Positions 16,137-24,326 are shown, counted from the first letter of the stretch. The stretch: 64,000 nt of DNA from Kribbella kalugense (GCF_004365875.1 NZ_SODF01000001.1:2728001-2792000), one strand, 5' to 3'. Made by a program: numbers and translations. Notes: generated by a model not told the origin, from the letters alone.

Positions 16137-17244
16137 GAGTCGTTTGCCAGAGCGAGGTGCCGGCGATCAGGTAGAGCTTGTGGTCCGGCATCAGTACGGC
16201 GTCGGTCACCTGGCCGTCCGGACCTTGTGAGTCCTGGACGGTCCAGTGATCGCCCTGACCGGTGAGCACCTTCACCTTGTTGTCTTGAGCAACGATCTGG
16301 ACGATCTTGTCGCCATCGCGGATCGGCGGCGGGAGTTTGTCCTTGTCGCCGACCGGGATCGACGGGACGCCGTGGAGCCGCTTCGCCGTACCGGACGCGT
16401 CGAGTTGCCAGATCGCGAGCTGGCCGTCGACGTACCCGGAGATCACGCAGTCCTTGGCGCAGCTGGCCGTGTTCGCCTGGCTGCGGTTGCCCGGCTCGGG
16501 CAGTGGGGTCCGGGTCCAGCCCTGGTTGAGATTGGTGGATCGCCAGACGGCTGCTTCCTGCGCGACCACGTTGGGCGCGAGTCGCACCTGCGAGCCGACG
16601 ATCACGATGCTTTCGCCGAGGGTCGTACCGAATCCGGGGCCGACGAGGAGGTTCGGCGTACTCTGCAGCGCCGTCTTGGTCGGATCCTGCCGGGTCCACG
16701 TCTCGCCTTTTGGCAGCCAGACCATTGCGTCGTTGCCGGTCACCACGCCGCCCCACGAGCCGAGCAGCGCGCGGCCGCTCGGCGTGATGACGGCGCTGTA
16801 GAGGTCGCCCGCGGTTTCACCGCCGAAGGTGAAGAAGTTCTGCGGACGCTCGATGAGTCCGGTTTGGGGCGTGCCGCTCCAGACGGTCCAGCGGGTGTTG
16901 GAGTGCGCGCCGCCGGCTGCTCCGCCGAGGGCGAGGAGCTGCTTGCCGTCGTACGCGATCGAGTACCAGATCGCTTCGAAGGCGTACGGGCTGACGGGGT
17001 TGGGTTTGACCGCGATCTGTGTGCGCTTGCCTGTGCTGTCTTGGAGCAGCAGCTCTGGGACGACTTTTGCGCCGCGATGGCGCAGGCCGATCAGCAGTTG
17101 ATCGCCGTGACCAGTGAGGGTGACAGGCTCTGCTGGGGTGTCGACTTTCGTCCACACGACAGTGCTCGGCGTCGGCGGCTTGTCGTCACTGCAGGCGGTG
17201 AGGGTCGCGAGTACGAGGATCGCGACTGCAGCGAGGCGGCGCAT
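16129..17244 (-). CDS. Secreted lipoprotein with a predicted beta-propeller-like body
   Basis: The 371-residue protein starts MRRLAAVAILVLATLTACSDDK, a lipoprotein signal with lipidated Cys in TLTAC. The rest alternates short beta strands with Trp-rich repeats such as TRWTVWSG, AVWRSTNLNQGW, DGQLAIWQLDASG and GDHWTVQDS, as in seven-bladed propeller or BNR-type surface proteins. A Cys pair (ASCAKDCV) probably forms a disulfide. The function is unknown. ATG 17244 overlaps the TGA of the exonuclease III gene by one base (TGATG), so the two are translationally coupled despite having no evident functional link. Confidence 0.7.
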   Translation of the reverse strand: MRRLAAVAILVLATLTACSDDKPPTPSTVVWTKVDTPAEPVTLTGHGDQLLIGLRHRGAKVVPELLLQDSTGKRTQIAVKPNPVSPYAFEAIWYSIAYDGKQLLALGGAAGGAHSNTRWTVWSGTPQTGLIERPQNFFTFGGETAGDLYSAVITPSGRALLGSWGGVVTGNDAMVWLPKGETWTRQDPTKTALQSTPNLLVGPGFGTTLGESIVIVGSQVRLAPNVVAQEAAVWRSTNLNQGWTRTPLPEPGNRSQANTASCAKDCVISGYVDGQLAIWQLDASGTAKRLHGVPSIPVGDKDKLPPPIRDGDKIVQIVAQDNKVKVLTGQGDHWTVQDSQGPDGQVTDAVLMPDHKLYLIAGTSLWQTTLS

Positions 17245-18113
17245 CAGCGGCTCTGCGGGAGCTTGGTCGTCTTCTTCCGGCCTGCCCGTGGCGCAGACGG
17301 CGGCGGCACGACCGGGCCGATGTCGCCGTCCGGTGCGGTGTCGAGGTCGATGATCACCGGCGCGTGGTCGCTCGGCCCAGTACCCTTGCGAGCCTTGCGA
17401 TCGATCCACGCGGCCTTGACCCGCTCGGCCACCGGGTCGGTCGCGAGCATCAGGTCGATCCGCATGCCGAGGTCCTGGTGGAACATGCCGGCGCGATAGT
17501 CCCAGTAACTGAAGATGCGGTTGTCCGGCCAGCGGTCGCGGACGACGTCGTGCAGATCCTTCGCGGCCATCAGCTCGGCCAGCGCCTGCCGCTCGGGCGG
17601 GGTCACGTGCGTCTGGCCGATGTACGCCACCGGGTCGAAGACGTCGGCGTCGGTCGGGGCGATGTTCATGTCCCCACAGACGATCTGGTCGGCTGGTCCG
17701 TTGGCGACGACCTCGGTGAGGGCTGTGAGCCAGGCCAGCTTGTAGTGGTAGTGATCGGAGTCGGGCTCACGTCCGTTCGGCACGTAGAGCGAGTGGATGC
17801 GGATACCGCCACAGGTCGCCGCGACCGCCCGGGCCTCAGGCTTCGGGAACCCAGGTGCTCCGGCAACGCCGGTCACGACGTCCTCGAGTCCCACCTTGGA
17901 CAGGAGGGCGACGCCGTTCCACTGCGGTTCGCCGTACAGGCCGATCTCGTAGCCGCGGCCGATCAGCTCGGCGCCGAGGAGCGCGGTGAACGCGTCGTCG
18001 GCGAGCTTCGTCTCCTGCAGGCACACGACATCCGGCTGCCGCTCGTCGAGCCAGTCCAGCAACCGCGGCATCCGCTGCTTGACCGAGTTCACATTCCAGG
18101 TCGCCACTCGCAT
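17244..18113 (-). CDS. xth: Exodeoxyribonuclease III (AP endonuclease)
   Basis: The 289-residue DNA repair nuclease of the ExoIII/EEP fold has metal site Asn7 (ATWNVNS) and Glu34 (CLQETK), a central VPNGREP, catalytic GDMNIAPTDAD, and the C-terminal SDHAPV His. It incises at abasic sites and removes 3'-blocking groups in base excision repair. The start MRVATWNVNS at 18113 is fixed by the fold. A Pro-rich and basic C-terminal extension beyond the nuclease core (PPPSAPRAGRKKTTK) is not part of the usual fold. A uracil-DNA glycosylase-like gene lies immediately upstream on the same strand, giving a plausible repair pair. Confidence 0.9.
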   Translation of the reverse strand: MRVATWNVNSVKQRMPRLLDWLDERQPDVVCLQETKLADDAFTALLGAELIGRGYEIGLYGEPQWNGVALLSKVGLEDVVTGVAGAPGFPKPEARAVAATCGGIRIHSLYVPNGREPDSDHYHYKLAWLTALTEVVANGPADQIVCGDMNIAPTDADVFDPVAYIGQTHVTPPERQALAELMAAKDLHDVVRDRWPDNRIFSYWDYRAGMFHQDLGMRIDLMLATDPVAERVKAAWIDRKARKGTGPSDHAPVIIDLDTAPDGDIGPVVPPPSAPRAGRKKTTKLPQSR

Positions 18114-18145
18114 CCGACCAAGGTAGCGGCAGCCTAGGACCATTT

Positions 18146-18922
18146 TCAGCCCGGCTTGGGCGCCCTCCAGACGAGAGTGTTCAGAAGGTCCGTCGCCGGC
18201 CGCTCGACGCTGTTGTTGTGACGCGGTTTGTCCTTACGTCCCCAGGCGTCGTTGCCAAGCCACGGCGGTACGCCGAACGGCAGATCGCTGGCCGGGATCG
18301 GCGCGTAATCGGACTCCAGGAACTTCGGGCCATAGTTCGGTACGGCGTTGTCGCCGTCGGGATCTGGAGTGACGATTCCGCGCAGCTCCGTCACTGCCTG
18401 GCGCCAGCTGTCGATCAGCACCTTCGCGTTGCGGCTGGACGGATGCGGCACCTCGAACACCGGTACGTCGGGCTTGTCGTCCCACAGTTGCACGGCGGTT
18501 CGCGCTTGCATCCCGAACGCGACGATCGCCTGCAGTTGTGGACCGGTGATCAAGTCCAGCAGGGTGTTGCGCCACGTGAGCTGGTCGGGTTGCGCGAGCA
18601 GCGGCACGGCCTGCTGAGCACGCGACGGCCTGAGCGCGTACGCATAGGCGTTGACGAGCGTGTAGCTGCGGGTCAGGCCGAGCTTGGCCAGGAATCCTTG
18701 CGTGCGCTGGCCTGCGTCGCCTACCAGCGTGCGGCCGGCGACCCGCTCGGTCGGACCCGGATCGGACGCGATCGCGAGCAGCCGGGCGGTGCGGTTGAGC
18801 CGGCCGCGGTAGAACACCGGGCCCCAGTCGTACCAGAACAATTTCTCGAAGTCCGCATAACTCGGGACTTTCGCGAAGTGCCGCGCCACTGTGACGGGCG
18901 GTCCGGGATCGAAATCAGCCAT
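18146..18922 (-). CDS. Uracil-DNA glycosylase superfamily protein
   Basis: The 258-residue protein has a UDG-fold segment LLAIASDPGPTERVAGRTLVG, where the D-P-G is the catalytic-loop-like motif, the helix QRTQGFLAKLGLT, and the C-terminal VPHPSSRN, resembling the H-P-S loop of glycosylases. It is probably cytoplasmic and involved in removal of damaged bases; substrate preference is unknown. The ATG at 18922 is preferred to 18928 because GGGGGAGG lies about 7 nt upstream of 18922 but only 1 nt from 18928. It lies 32 nt upstream of xth on the same strand. Confidence 0.75.
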   Translation of the reverse strand: MADFDPGPPVTVARHFAKVPSYADFEKLFWYDWGPVFYRGRLNRTARLLAIASDPGPTERVAGRTLVGDAGQRTQGFLAKLGLTRSYTLVNAYAYALRPSRAQQAVPLLAQPDQLTWRNTLLDLITGPQLQAIVAFGMQARTAVQLWDDKPDVPVFEVPHPSSRNAKVLIDSWRQAVTELRGIVTPDPDGDNAVPNYGPKFLESDYAPIPASDLPFGVPPWLGNDAWGRKDKPRHNNSVERPATDLLNTLVWRAPKPG

Positions 18923-19003
18923 CGTCATACCTCCCCCTCGACGATCCGCGAGCCTACGCTCGTGGTCAGGGGCGGCACGGGGAATTCTACGGGAGGGTGG
19001 GCC

Positions 19004-20545
19004 ATGTTTGTACTGCGTGGAACCGTGGTGACAATGCGACCGGACGGGGAAGTTCTTCCCGGTGGCGCGGTGTATATCGGTGATGACGGACTGATAGCGG
19101 CGGTCACGCCGATCGACGCCGTACCGGCCGGTTTCGAGAACGCCGTTCGGATCACGGCCGGCGGATTGATCTATCCGGGACTGATCGATTTACACAATCA
19201 CTTGATGTACAACAGTTTGCCGTTGTGGACGGAGCCTGCCCGCAAAGTCCCGTGGACCTCGCACAACCAGTGGGGCAGCGCGCCGACGTACAGCGCGCAG
19301 ATCAGCCAGCCCGCCCGTCTGCTCGGCGCCGCGGCCGGCCGAGCGCTGCTCAGGTACGTCGAGACGCGCGCGATCGTCGGCGGTACGACGTCGATCCAGG
19401 GCAACCCGCGCGGCGCCGTACCGCCGGACAACGAGCTGATCCGGAATGTCGACTCAGAGAAACTCGGCACCCACGACGACTTCATCCGGGTCAGCACCCT
19501 GGTTGCAGACAGCAAAGAGGCGTTGGCGCCGTACGCCGCGGCGGTGGCGGCCGGGCGGGGATTCATCGCGCATTCGGCGGAAGGGTCGGATCCAAAACTG
19601 CGGTCCGAGTTCGAGTTGCTGGAAGCGGTCGACGTGGTGAAACCGCAACTGGTGGCGATTCACGGTGCTGCGCTGAACGCTGATGATTTCGCGGTGATGA
19701 AGGCCGGGAATTCCAGTCTCGTGTGGTCGCCGTTCTCGAACCTTTGGTTGTACGGGGCAACCGCGGACGTGAAATCCGCGCATGCCGTCGGACTGCGGTT
19801 GTGTCTGGGATCGGACTGGGGTCCGTCGGGGACGCGGAATGTCTTGTGGGAACTGAAGGTGGCGGACCTGTGGAACAAGGCGCACTCGGTGTTCACGGAC
19901 GAGGAACTGGTCCGGATGCTGACGTCGAACCCTGGGGACGCGCTGGCCGAAATGTGGCCGGTTTCGGTCGGCCGTATCGAGCGGGGCGCACTGGCCGACA
20001 TCATCGTGGTCCGTCGATCCGAGCCTGAGCCCTATCGCAGCCTGATTGCAGCCACCGAGGCCGACATCCGATTGGTTGTCGTCGGTGGGCGAGCTCGCTA
20101 CGGGTTGCGCTCACTGATGCAGCGGCTGGCTCCGTCGGCGAGCCAGATCACCGTCGGCAAGCTCTCGCGCTCGATCGACTACGGCGATCCGGCCGTGACT
20201 TGGAAGACCGTGACCGCTGAGCTGGAGAAGATCCGTCAGGACCCGGCCGGTGCCTCGAACCGCGTCGCGACAGCCTTCGCCGCGCTGGCGGCCGCGGATC
20301 CGGACGTGTTCTCGACGGGCTTCTCCCCCGCGGCCGTACCGGCCGACTCCTTCGTGCTGCTGCCGGACATGCCGGCTCCAGAGCTCGACGTCCAGATGCG
20401 CCGTCGCGGCACTGCGGGCGCTACTCCGGACCCTGTCGCCATCCCGGAGCTCGAGCCGCTGACCACCGGGGCGGCCTGGTTCGACGCGGTCGATGCCAAC
20501 CCGTTCCATCACGGGCTGCTCAGCGGGCTCCGTGCGTACGCCTAA
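19004..20545 (+). CDS. Amidohydrolase-family metal-dependent hydrolase
   Basis: The 513-residue protein starts MFVLRGTVVTMRPDGEVLPGG. It has the amidohydrolase HxH (LIDLHNHLMYN, His64 and His66), a later His in IAHSAEGSD and IHGAALN, and an Asp in LGSDWGPSGTRNVLWE. This is the standard metal-binding set of the cytosine deaminase/chlorohydrolase-type branch. The last 120 residues, after SLMQRLAPS, form an extra helical C-terminal extension. The substrate is unknown. GGGAGG (18991-18996) lies 7 nt before ATG 19004. Confidence 0.75.
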   Translation: MFVLRGTVVTMRPDGEVLPGGAVYIGDDGLIAAVTPIDAVPAGFENAVRITAGGLIYPGLIDLHNHLMYNSLPLWTEPARKVPWTSHNQWGSAPTYSAQISQPARLLGAAAGRALLRYVETRAIVGGTTSIQGNPRGAVPPDNELIRNVDSEKLGTHDDFIRVSTLVADSKEALAPYAAAVAAGRGFIAHSAEGSDPKLRSEFELLEAVDVVKPQLVAIHGAALNADDFAVMKAGNSSLVWSPFSNLWLYGATADVKSAHAVGLRLCLGSDWGPSGTRNVLWELKVADLWNKAHSVFTDEELVRMLTSNPGDALAEMWPVSVGRIERGALADIIVVRRSEPEPYRSLIAATEADIRLVVVGGRARYGLRSLMQRLAPSASQITVGKLSRSIDYGDPAVTWKTVTAELEKIRQDPAGASNRVATAFAALAAADPDVFSTGFSPAAVPADSFVLLPDMPAPELDVQMRRRGTAGATPDPVAIPELEPLTTGAAWFDAVDANPFHHGLLSGLRAYA

Positions 20546-20555
20546 CTTACTGTAG

Positions 20556-20564
20556 TTATCCACA
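20556..20564. promoter_or_regulatory. Perfect DnaA-box-like 9-mer
   Basis: TTATCCACA matches the classical DnaA box consensus exactly. It stands alone in the 86-bp gap between the amidohydrolase stop and the sigma factor start. No cluster of boxes or AT-rich unwinding region is nearby, so this is not an origin. It may be a DnaA regulatory site for the sigma gene or chance. Confidence 0.35.
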
Positions 20565-20631
20565 TACTGAAAGTCACCGCGTTCTGCCGGGTCGAATCAC
20601 GGCACTCTCTTTGGCAAGGAGAGGGGAACGG

Positions 20632-21516
20632 ATGGCAGATCTCGACTGCGACCCGGCGGACGTGACCGCGCTGGTGGCGTACCTGCGTGACATCGGGCGA
20701 CACGAACTACTGACCTTGGAGGAGGTGAACGAGCACTCGTACTGGATCGAGGCCGGTCTGCTGGCGGCGGATCAGCTGAACGGCGACGCGGGCCGGCACG
20801 ACGCGGCTGATCTGCGGCAGGTGGTCGCGCTCGGGCGGCAGTCGTGGCGGCGGATGATCGAGGGCAACCTGCGGCTCGTCGTGTCACTGGCGCGGCGGTA
20901 CTCCGGGAAGGGCATCTCGCTGCTCGACCTGATCCAGGAGGGCAATATCGGACTGATGCGAGCGGTCGAGCGCTTCGACCATCGGCTCGGCCACCGGTTC
21001 TCGACCTACGCGATCTGGTGGATCCGCCAGTCGATCGGGAGAGCTATCTCGGACCGCTCGCGGTTGGTGCGGATGCCGGCCCAGGCGTACGCCGACGCGT
21101 CGCGGGTCGCATCGAGTCGCAATGACCTGACTCAGCAGCTGGGGCGGGATCCAACCACGCCCGAGCTGGCTCACGCGACCGGGCTCACAGTCGCGCGGGT
21201 CGAGCGTGCACAGGCCTGGCGGACGCAGCCCGAGACGCTGGACTTCGACGACGCCGATCCGGTCATCGACGACGACCCCATCGTGCTGGGCGCCGCTCTG
21301 CGTCGCGATCTCGCTCACCACCTCCAGTTCCTCGATGATCTGCACCAGACCGTCCTCCATCACCGCTACGGCCTCCAAGGCCGTATTCCCTGCACCCCCG
21401 AGGAGACCGCAACCCAGCTCAACCTCACCCCCGAGAAGGTCCGTGCCCTGGAACGCGAAGCGCTCCGCCACCTCCGCCGCCGCGCACTGCCCCAACTCCG
21501 CGACTACGTCGCCTGA
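20632..21516 (+). CDS. Group 2 (non-essential primary-like) sigma-70 factor
   Basis: The 294-residue RNA polymerase sigma factor lacks region 1.1. Region 1.2 is near the N-terminus (DPADVTALVAYLRDIGRHELLT), followed by a well-conserved region 2 (NLRLVVSLARRYSGKG, LLDLIQEGNIGLMRAVERFDH, YAIWWIRQSIGRAI). The region 3 and 4 sequence is more divergent and its C-terminal helix-turn-helix is weak (TPEETATQLNLTPEKVRALE). This matches HrdB-like group 2 factors of actinobacteria, which direct stationary-phase or stress transcription. Start ATG 20632 has GGAGAGGGG upstream. A perfect DnaA-box 9-mer lies in its leader. Confidence 0.85.
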   Translation: MADLDCDPADVTALVAYLRDIGRHELLTLEEVNEHSYWIEAGLLAADQLNGDAGRHDAADLRQVVALGRQSWRRMIEGNLRLVVSLARRYSGKGISLLDLIQEGNIGLMRAVERFDHRLGHRFSTYAIWWIRQSIGRAISDRSRLVRMPAQAYADASRVASSRNDLTQQLGRDPTTPELAHATGLTVARVERAQAWRTQPETLDFDDADPVIDDDPIVLGAALRRDLAHHLQFLDDLHQTVLHHRYGLQGRIPCTPEETATQLNLTPEKVRALEREALRHLRRRALPQLRDYVA

Positions 21517-21563
21517 CCCCGACCGCCCACTGACGACTTTGACCCGACTGGAATGATGAACAT

Positions 21564-22103
21564 GTGAGACTCCTCCGTACCTCCTGGCCTCGTGAGCTGG
21601 CTGACGCCGTGTCGACAGCCTCCCGCGAGGCGACCGGGAGCAAGGACGACATCCTGGCCGCCGTACAGCTGACCAACGGCCGTTGGGCCGCCGGCACGCG
21701 GGCCGCCGTCTACCTGCCGTCGGACTCCGCGGACGCCGACCGCCGGGTCGGATGGGAGCAGATCGAGCGCGCCAACTGGGACGCCGAAGCGTCGGTCCTG
21801 CACGTCTACGAGACCACCGATTTCGGTACGCCGCTGCGCGCCACCGAGCTCAAGGTCGAAGACCCCGACCGCTTCGGTCAGCTCCTCCGCGAACGCGTCG
21901 ACGCGAGCATCATCGTCCAGCGCCACGTGCGGCTGGCCGGCAAGCGCGGCGTACGCATCGTCGCCCGCCGGAATCCGGCCGTCACGGACGCAGCCGTGAC
22001 CTGGAACTTCGTTCTGGACAAGGGATTGGAGCCCGACCAGCCGGGCGTCCTGGACGCGGCCGAATCCGCCCTCCGACAGGTCCGCGACGAGTTCGGAATC
22101 TGA
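21564..22103 (+). CDS. Conserved hypothetical protein, 179 aa
   Basis: The protein is soluble with no signal peptide or membrane segment. Alternating beta strands (DDILAAVQLTNGRWAAG, AVYLPSD, ASVLHVYETTDFGTPLRATEL) are followed by a helical, Arg-rich half with VRIVARRNPAVTDAAVTWN. I do not recognise a named domain. It looks like the small conserved actinobacterial proteins often found next to tRNA-Asn. The GTG start at 21564 follows the sigma factor by 47 nt, so co-transcription is possible. Confidence 0.6.
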   Translation: MRLLRTSWPRELADAVSTASREATGSKDDILAAVQLTNGRWAAGTRAAVYLPSDSADADRRVGWEQIERANWDAEASVLHVYETTDFGTPLRATELKVEDPDRFGQLLRERVDASIIVQRHVRLAGKRGVRIVARRNPAVTDAAVTWNFVLDKGLEPDQPGVLDAAESALRQVRDEFGI

Positions 22104-22127
22104 CCCCGCAGGCAGCCGAATCCCGTT

Positions 22128-22156
22128 TTTGTAGTTCGGTGCCCGCCTGCTAATCT
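22128..22156 (+). promoter_or_regulatory. Candidate promoter of tRNA-Asn
   Basis: TTTGTA (22128-22133) and TAATCT (22151-22156) are spaced 17 bp apart, placing transcription start about 34 nt before the tRNA. The -10 element is the best in this AT-richer gap. Confidence 0.5.
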
Positions 22157-22196
22157 ACTCAGGTCCTCAGGATTTCGGGGTCATGCGACACCACGA

Positions 22197-22269
22197 TCCC
22201 GCGTAGCTCAATTGGCAGAGCAGCCGGCTGTTAACCGGCAGGTTACTGGTTCGAGTCCAGTCGCGGGAG
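22197..22269 (+). tRNA. tRNA-Asn (anticodon GTT)
   Basis: The complete cloverleaf is 73 nt. The acceptor stem is TCCCGCG (22197-22203) with CGCGGGA (22262-22268) and discriminator G. The anticodon stem GCCGG/CCGGC frames the loop CTGTTAA, with anticodon GTT at 22230-22232, and the T-loop TTCGAGT is present. CCA is not encoded. A strong terminator follows at 22279. Confidence 0.95.
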
Positions 22270-22278
22270 CAACAACCG

Positions 22279-22309
22279 GCCGGTCTCCTCAACAGGAGCC
22301 CGGCTTTTT
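22279..22309 (+). terminator. Rho-independent terminator after tRNA-Asn
   Basis: GCCGGTCTCCT (22279-22289) pairs with AGGAGCCCGGC (22294-22304) with one mismatched pair and a 4-nt loop, followed by TTTTT (22305-22309). It is one of the few terminators in the window with a real U-tract. Confidence 0.85.
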
Positions 22310-22341
22310 CGTGTGCTCCGGTGGGCCGATAGGTTCGGGGA

Positions 22342-22953
22342 ATGCATCGACGAGCCCGGGCAGGGCTGCTCGCCGGACTGTTGGTCCTGGCCGGATGCGG
22401 CACCGAGAGTGCGGCAACGGTGACAACCGACAGTCAACCGACCTCGACCCCATCGCCAACGCGAACGCTGGGCCCCACCCCCTTCACCACCGTCGGACCG
22501 ACGCCGACCCCCACTCCGACTCCGCCGCGACCGACGTGCCCGCTGTCCGGCGCCTCGATCAGCGTCGGACCGGTCGACGCGGCCCTCGGCCACCGGGCCG
22601 TGGTCATCAAGCTGACGAACTGTCGCGCGACACCGATCAAGGTCAACGGCTACCCCGACATCGCCGTACTGAACGCGAAACGCCGCACGATGAACGTCAC
22701 GATCACCCGCGGCAGCTCGTACATGGCGATCGACCCAGGCCCGGCCAAGCTGAGCCTCCGCAAAGGCCAGACCGCTCTCGCCGTCGTCTCGTGGTCGAGC
22801 ACAGTCGAAGCCGGCGCGGACAAAGAGGCCGGCACTTATCTGGCCGTTGCGAGAGCCGCCACCGACCACCCCATCCTCTGGCCGGTCGACACCGACCTGG
22901 GCACGACCGCCAAGCTCACCCAGACCGCCTGGTGCCTCAAGCTGCCCAACTGA
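22342..22953 (+). CDS. DUF4232 lipoprotein
   Basis: The 203-residue exported lipoprotein has signal MHRRARAGLLAGLLVLAGCG (lipidated Cys19) and a Thr/Pro-rich spacer of alternating TP repeats (residues 34-62). The DUF4232 beta-sandwich (about 65-203) shows the usual signs: VIKLTNCRATPIKVNGYP, a late Cys (AWCLKL) that can bond to the first, and KGQTALAVVSWSS. The family is common in Streptomyces and relatives. Its function is unknown, though surface exposure after the flexible spacer is implied. Confidence 0.8.
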   Translation: MHRRARAGLLAGLLVLAGCGTESAATVTTDSQPTSTPSPTRTLGPTPFTTVGPTPTPTPTPPRPTCPLSGASISVGPVDAALGHRAVVIKLTNCRATPIKVNGYPDIAVLNAKRRTMNVTITRGSSYMAIDPGPAKLSLRKGQTALAVVSWSSTVEAGADKEAGTYLAVARAATDHPILWPVDTDLGTTAKLTQTAWCLKLPN

Positions 22954-22954
22954 C

Positions 22955-22984
22955 TTGACCGGCTTCTTACTGCTCGCCTATTGG
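22955..22984 (+). promoter_or_regulatory. Candidate promoter of the 23059 gene
   Basis: TTGACC (22955-22960) and TATTGG (22979-22984) are spaced 18 bp apart, just after the DUF4232 stop. Transcription would start near 22991. A 7-bp leader hairpin (CCCGAGG at 23021-23027 with CCTCGGG at 23032-23038, loop GGGG) then lies just before the ribosome binding site. Confidence 0.45.
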
Positions 22985-23058
22985 CCTAGACCGCACAGTG
23001 CCGTACTTTCCACTCCATATCCCGAGGGGGGCCTCGGGGATGGAGGGGAAGGAACCCT

Positions 23059-23721
23059 GTGAACATCAAGAACGTTCTGAACACCAAGGGCGGTCGGCTC
23101 GTGGTTGCCGCAGTACTGGGCGCCGGCGTGCTGGTCGGTGTCGCAGTCGCGGCGAACGGCGCCGTCAAGCCGGACTGCAAGAGCCTGACGTACCCGCTCT
23201 GCCCGCGGTCGGTCGCCGCCTCGCAGGTCGTCGACAACAGCCTGCCCGCAAGCAAGCTGGTCCCGGCCGACCGAGCCGCGTTCCTGAAGGACACCGACGT
23301 CTACGGCAAGTCGGGCGTGACGAAGGACTTCGACGCGGTCGCGATCGCCAAGATCGGCGGGTCGTTCAAGACCAACAAGACCCCGGTCGGCTCGTTCACC
23401 TTGCAGCCCGGGACCTGGCTGGTGAACACGACCGCGTTCTTCGCCCGCACAACCGCCGGCGCACCAGGTACGCGGCCCGAGCTGGCGCTCCGGGTCGGCG
23501 CCTCCGACACGGCATTCGGCGAGGACTACGGGACCATCCTGGGCGCCGAGATCTCCCCGGCGAAGGATCGGGAGCTGAGCGGGTCGACCGTGAAGGTCGT
23601 CAAGGTCGCGAAGGCGACCACGGTCGAGGTCTTCGCCTTCGGCTACAACGACGACGCCGGCGCAGCCGGTGGCGGCGAGATCACCGCCAGCGCGTCCGTC
23701 GTCGCAGTACAGGTCGGCTGA
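23059..23721 (+). CDS. Exported hypothetical protein, 220 aa
   Basis: An N-terminal export signal or anchor (GRLVVAAVLGAGVLVGVAVAA, about residues 12-32) precedes a secreted beta-rich domain with two Cys (CKSLTYPLC) in a tight loop and a regular central region (SFKTNKTPVGSFTLQPGTW, AFGEDYGTILGAEISP). I recognise no family. It resembles secreted actinobacterial proteins of jelly-roll type. The GTG start has GAAGGAA about 9 nt upstream. It has its own candidate promoter and is followed by a strong bidirectional hairpin. Confidence 0.6.
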   Translation: MNIKNVLNTKGGRLVVAAVLGAGVLVGVAVAANGAVKPDCKSLTYPLCPRSVAASQVVDNSLPASKLVPADRAAFLKDTDVYGKSGVTKDFDAVAIAKIGGSFKTNKTPVGSFTLQPGTWLVNTTAFFARTTAGAPGTRPELALRVGASDTAFGEDYGTILGAEISPAKDRELSGSTVKVVKVAKATTVEVFAFGYNDDAGAAGGGEITASASVVAVQVG

Positions 23722-23794
23722 CGTCGATTCTGCTCGGCCGACTCCTCGTCAGCCGACTCGCCGTCGCCTGACCCTTGGCGCCGCCTGAGCAAGG

Positions 23795-23825
23795 AGGCCC
23801 TGACCGCGTCCTGCGGTCGGGGCCT
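23795..23825. terminator. Bidirectional hairpin terminator
   Basis: A 13-bp stem (23795-23807 with 23813-23825, one G-U pair) has a 5-nt loop. It lies between the plus-strand secreted protein gene and the minus-strand small membrane protein gene, both of which point into it. There is no U-tract on either side. Confidence 0.65.
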
Positions 23826-23854
23826 CTGCACGTCTCCGGGGTACGCCGGCCCGC

Positions 23855-23992
23855 CTACTTCCCCTTCTTCCGGTCGATTGCGCGTTGGATGCGATCCTGC
23901 GGCTGACCGAGGATCTTCGCCAACAGCGGCACGCGATACTTGTACGCCGCGATCGCGCCAATCACGATCACCAGGAAAATGAACCAGCCCAT
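23855..23992 (-). CDS. Small single-pass membrane protein, 45 aa
   Basis: The 45-residue protein is MGWFIFLVIVIGAIAAYKYR, then a soluble basic tail (VPLLAKILGQPQDRIQRAI...KKGK). It has one transmembrane helix (residues 3-18) and a cytoplasmic amphipathic tail. Two starts compete: ATG 23992 with AAGGGA 6 nt upstream, and ATG 24007 (five extra residues) with GGAGG 9 nt upstream. The codon use and hydrophobicity pattern look genuine. It is convergent with the 23059 gene across the terminator. The function is unknown; such proteins often modulate larger membrane complexes. Confidence 0.6.
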   Translation of the reverse strand: MGWFIFLVIVIGAIAAYKYRVPLLAKILGQPQDRIQRAIDRKKGK

Positions 23993-24120
23993 CGGGGTTC
24001 CCTTCATCCGGACCTGCCTCCATCATGCCCGGTCCGACCTACTCACCACTCCGTCAAACCCCTGACCGACCCCTGGTTTCACGCCCCACCCCCACCCACC
24101 AGATACGATCACCCGCACAC

Positions 24121-24194
24121 GGGGCGGTAGCTCAGCTGGTTAGAGCACGGGACTCATAATCCCTTGGTCACGGGTTCGAGTCCCGTCCGCCCTA
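24121..24194 (+). tRNA. tRNA-Met (CAT); tRNA-Ile2 not excluded
   Basis: The cloverleaf is 74 nt. The acceptor stem is GGGGCGG (24121-24127) with CCGCCCT (24187-24193), with a G-U first pair and discriminator A. Loop CTCATAA has anticodon CAT at 24155-24157, and the T-loop is TTCGAGT. The top pair of the anticodon stem is C-U mismatched (24148 and 24164). Without identity analysis, an elongator tRNA-Met cannot be separated from lysidine-modified tRNA-Ile(CAT). It is not the initiator, which would lack a paired first acceptor position. Confidence 0.88.
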
Positions 24195-24303
24195 CAAGGC
24201 AGCGCATCTGGAAGGCCGCGGGAGCGGCGACCGTGACTGGGCTCCGCCCGAGGCGGCCGCACGTGCGCTGCTGTGGCTCAACCCGGTGAGACTGGTGCTG
24301 TAA
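24195..24303 (+). pseudogene. Gene remnant abutting the 3' end of tRNA-Met
   Basis: Immediately after the tRNA an open frame with strong G/C third positions reads ...DWAPPEAAARALLWLNPV... and stops at TAA 24301-24303. It has no start codon of its own. It looks like the last 30-odd codons of a protein whose 5' part has been removed exactly at the tRNA end. This is by inspection of codon use only, and no family is recognised. Confidence 0.3.
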
Positions 24304-24326
24304 CGCGCGGCCCCGTCTGGCGGATA

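Noticed and set aside
20556..20564. Replication origin from the DnaA box
   Set aside because: Only one box, no AT-rich region and no dnaA or dnaN nearby.
24121..24194. tRNA-linked genomic island
   Set aside because: No integrase, direct repeat or mobile gene is found downstream; only a small remnant remains.
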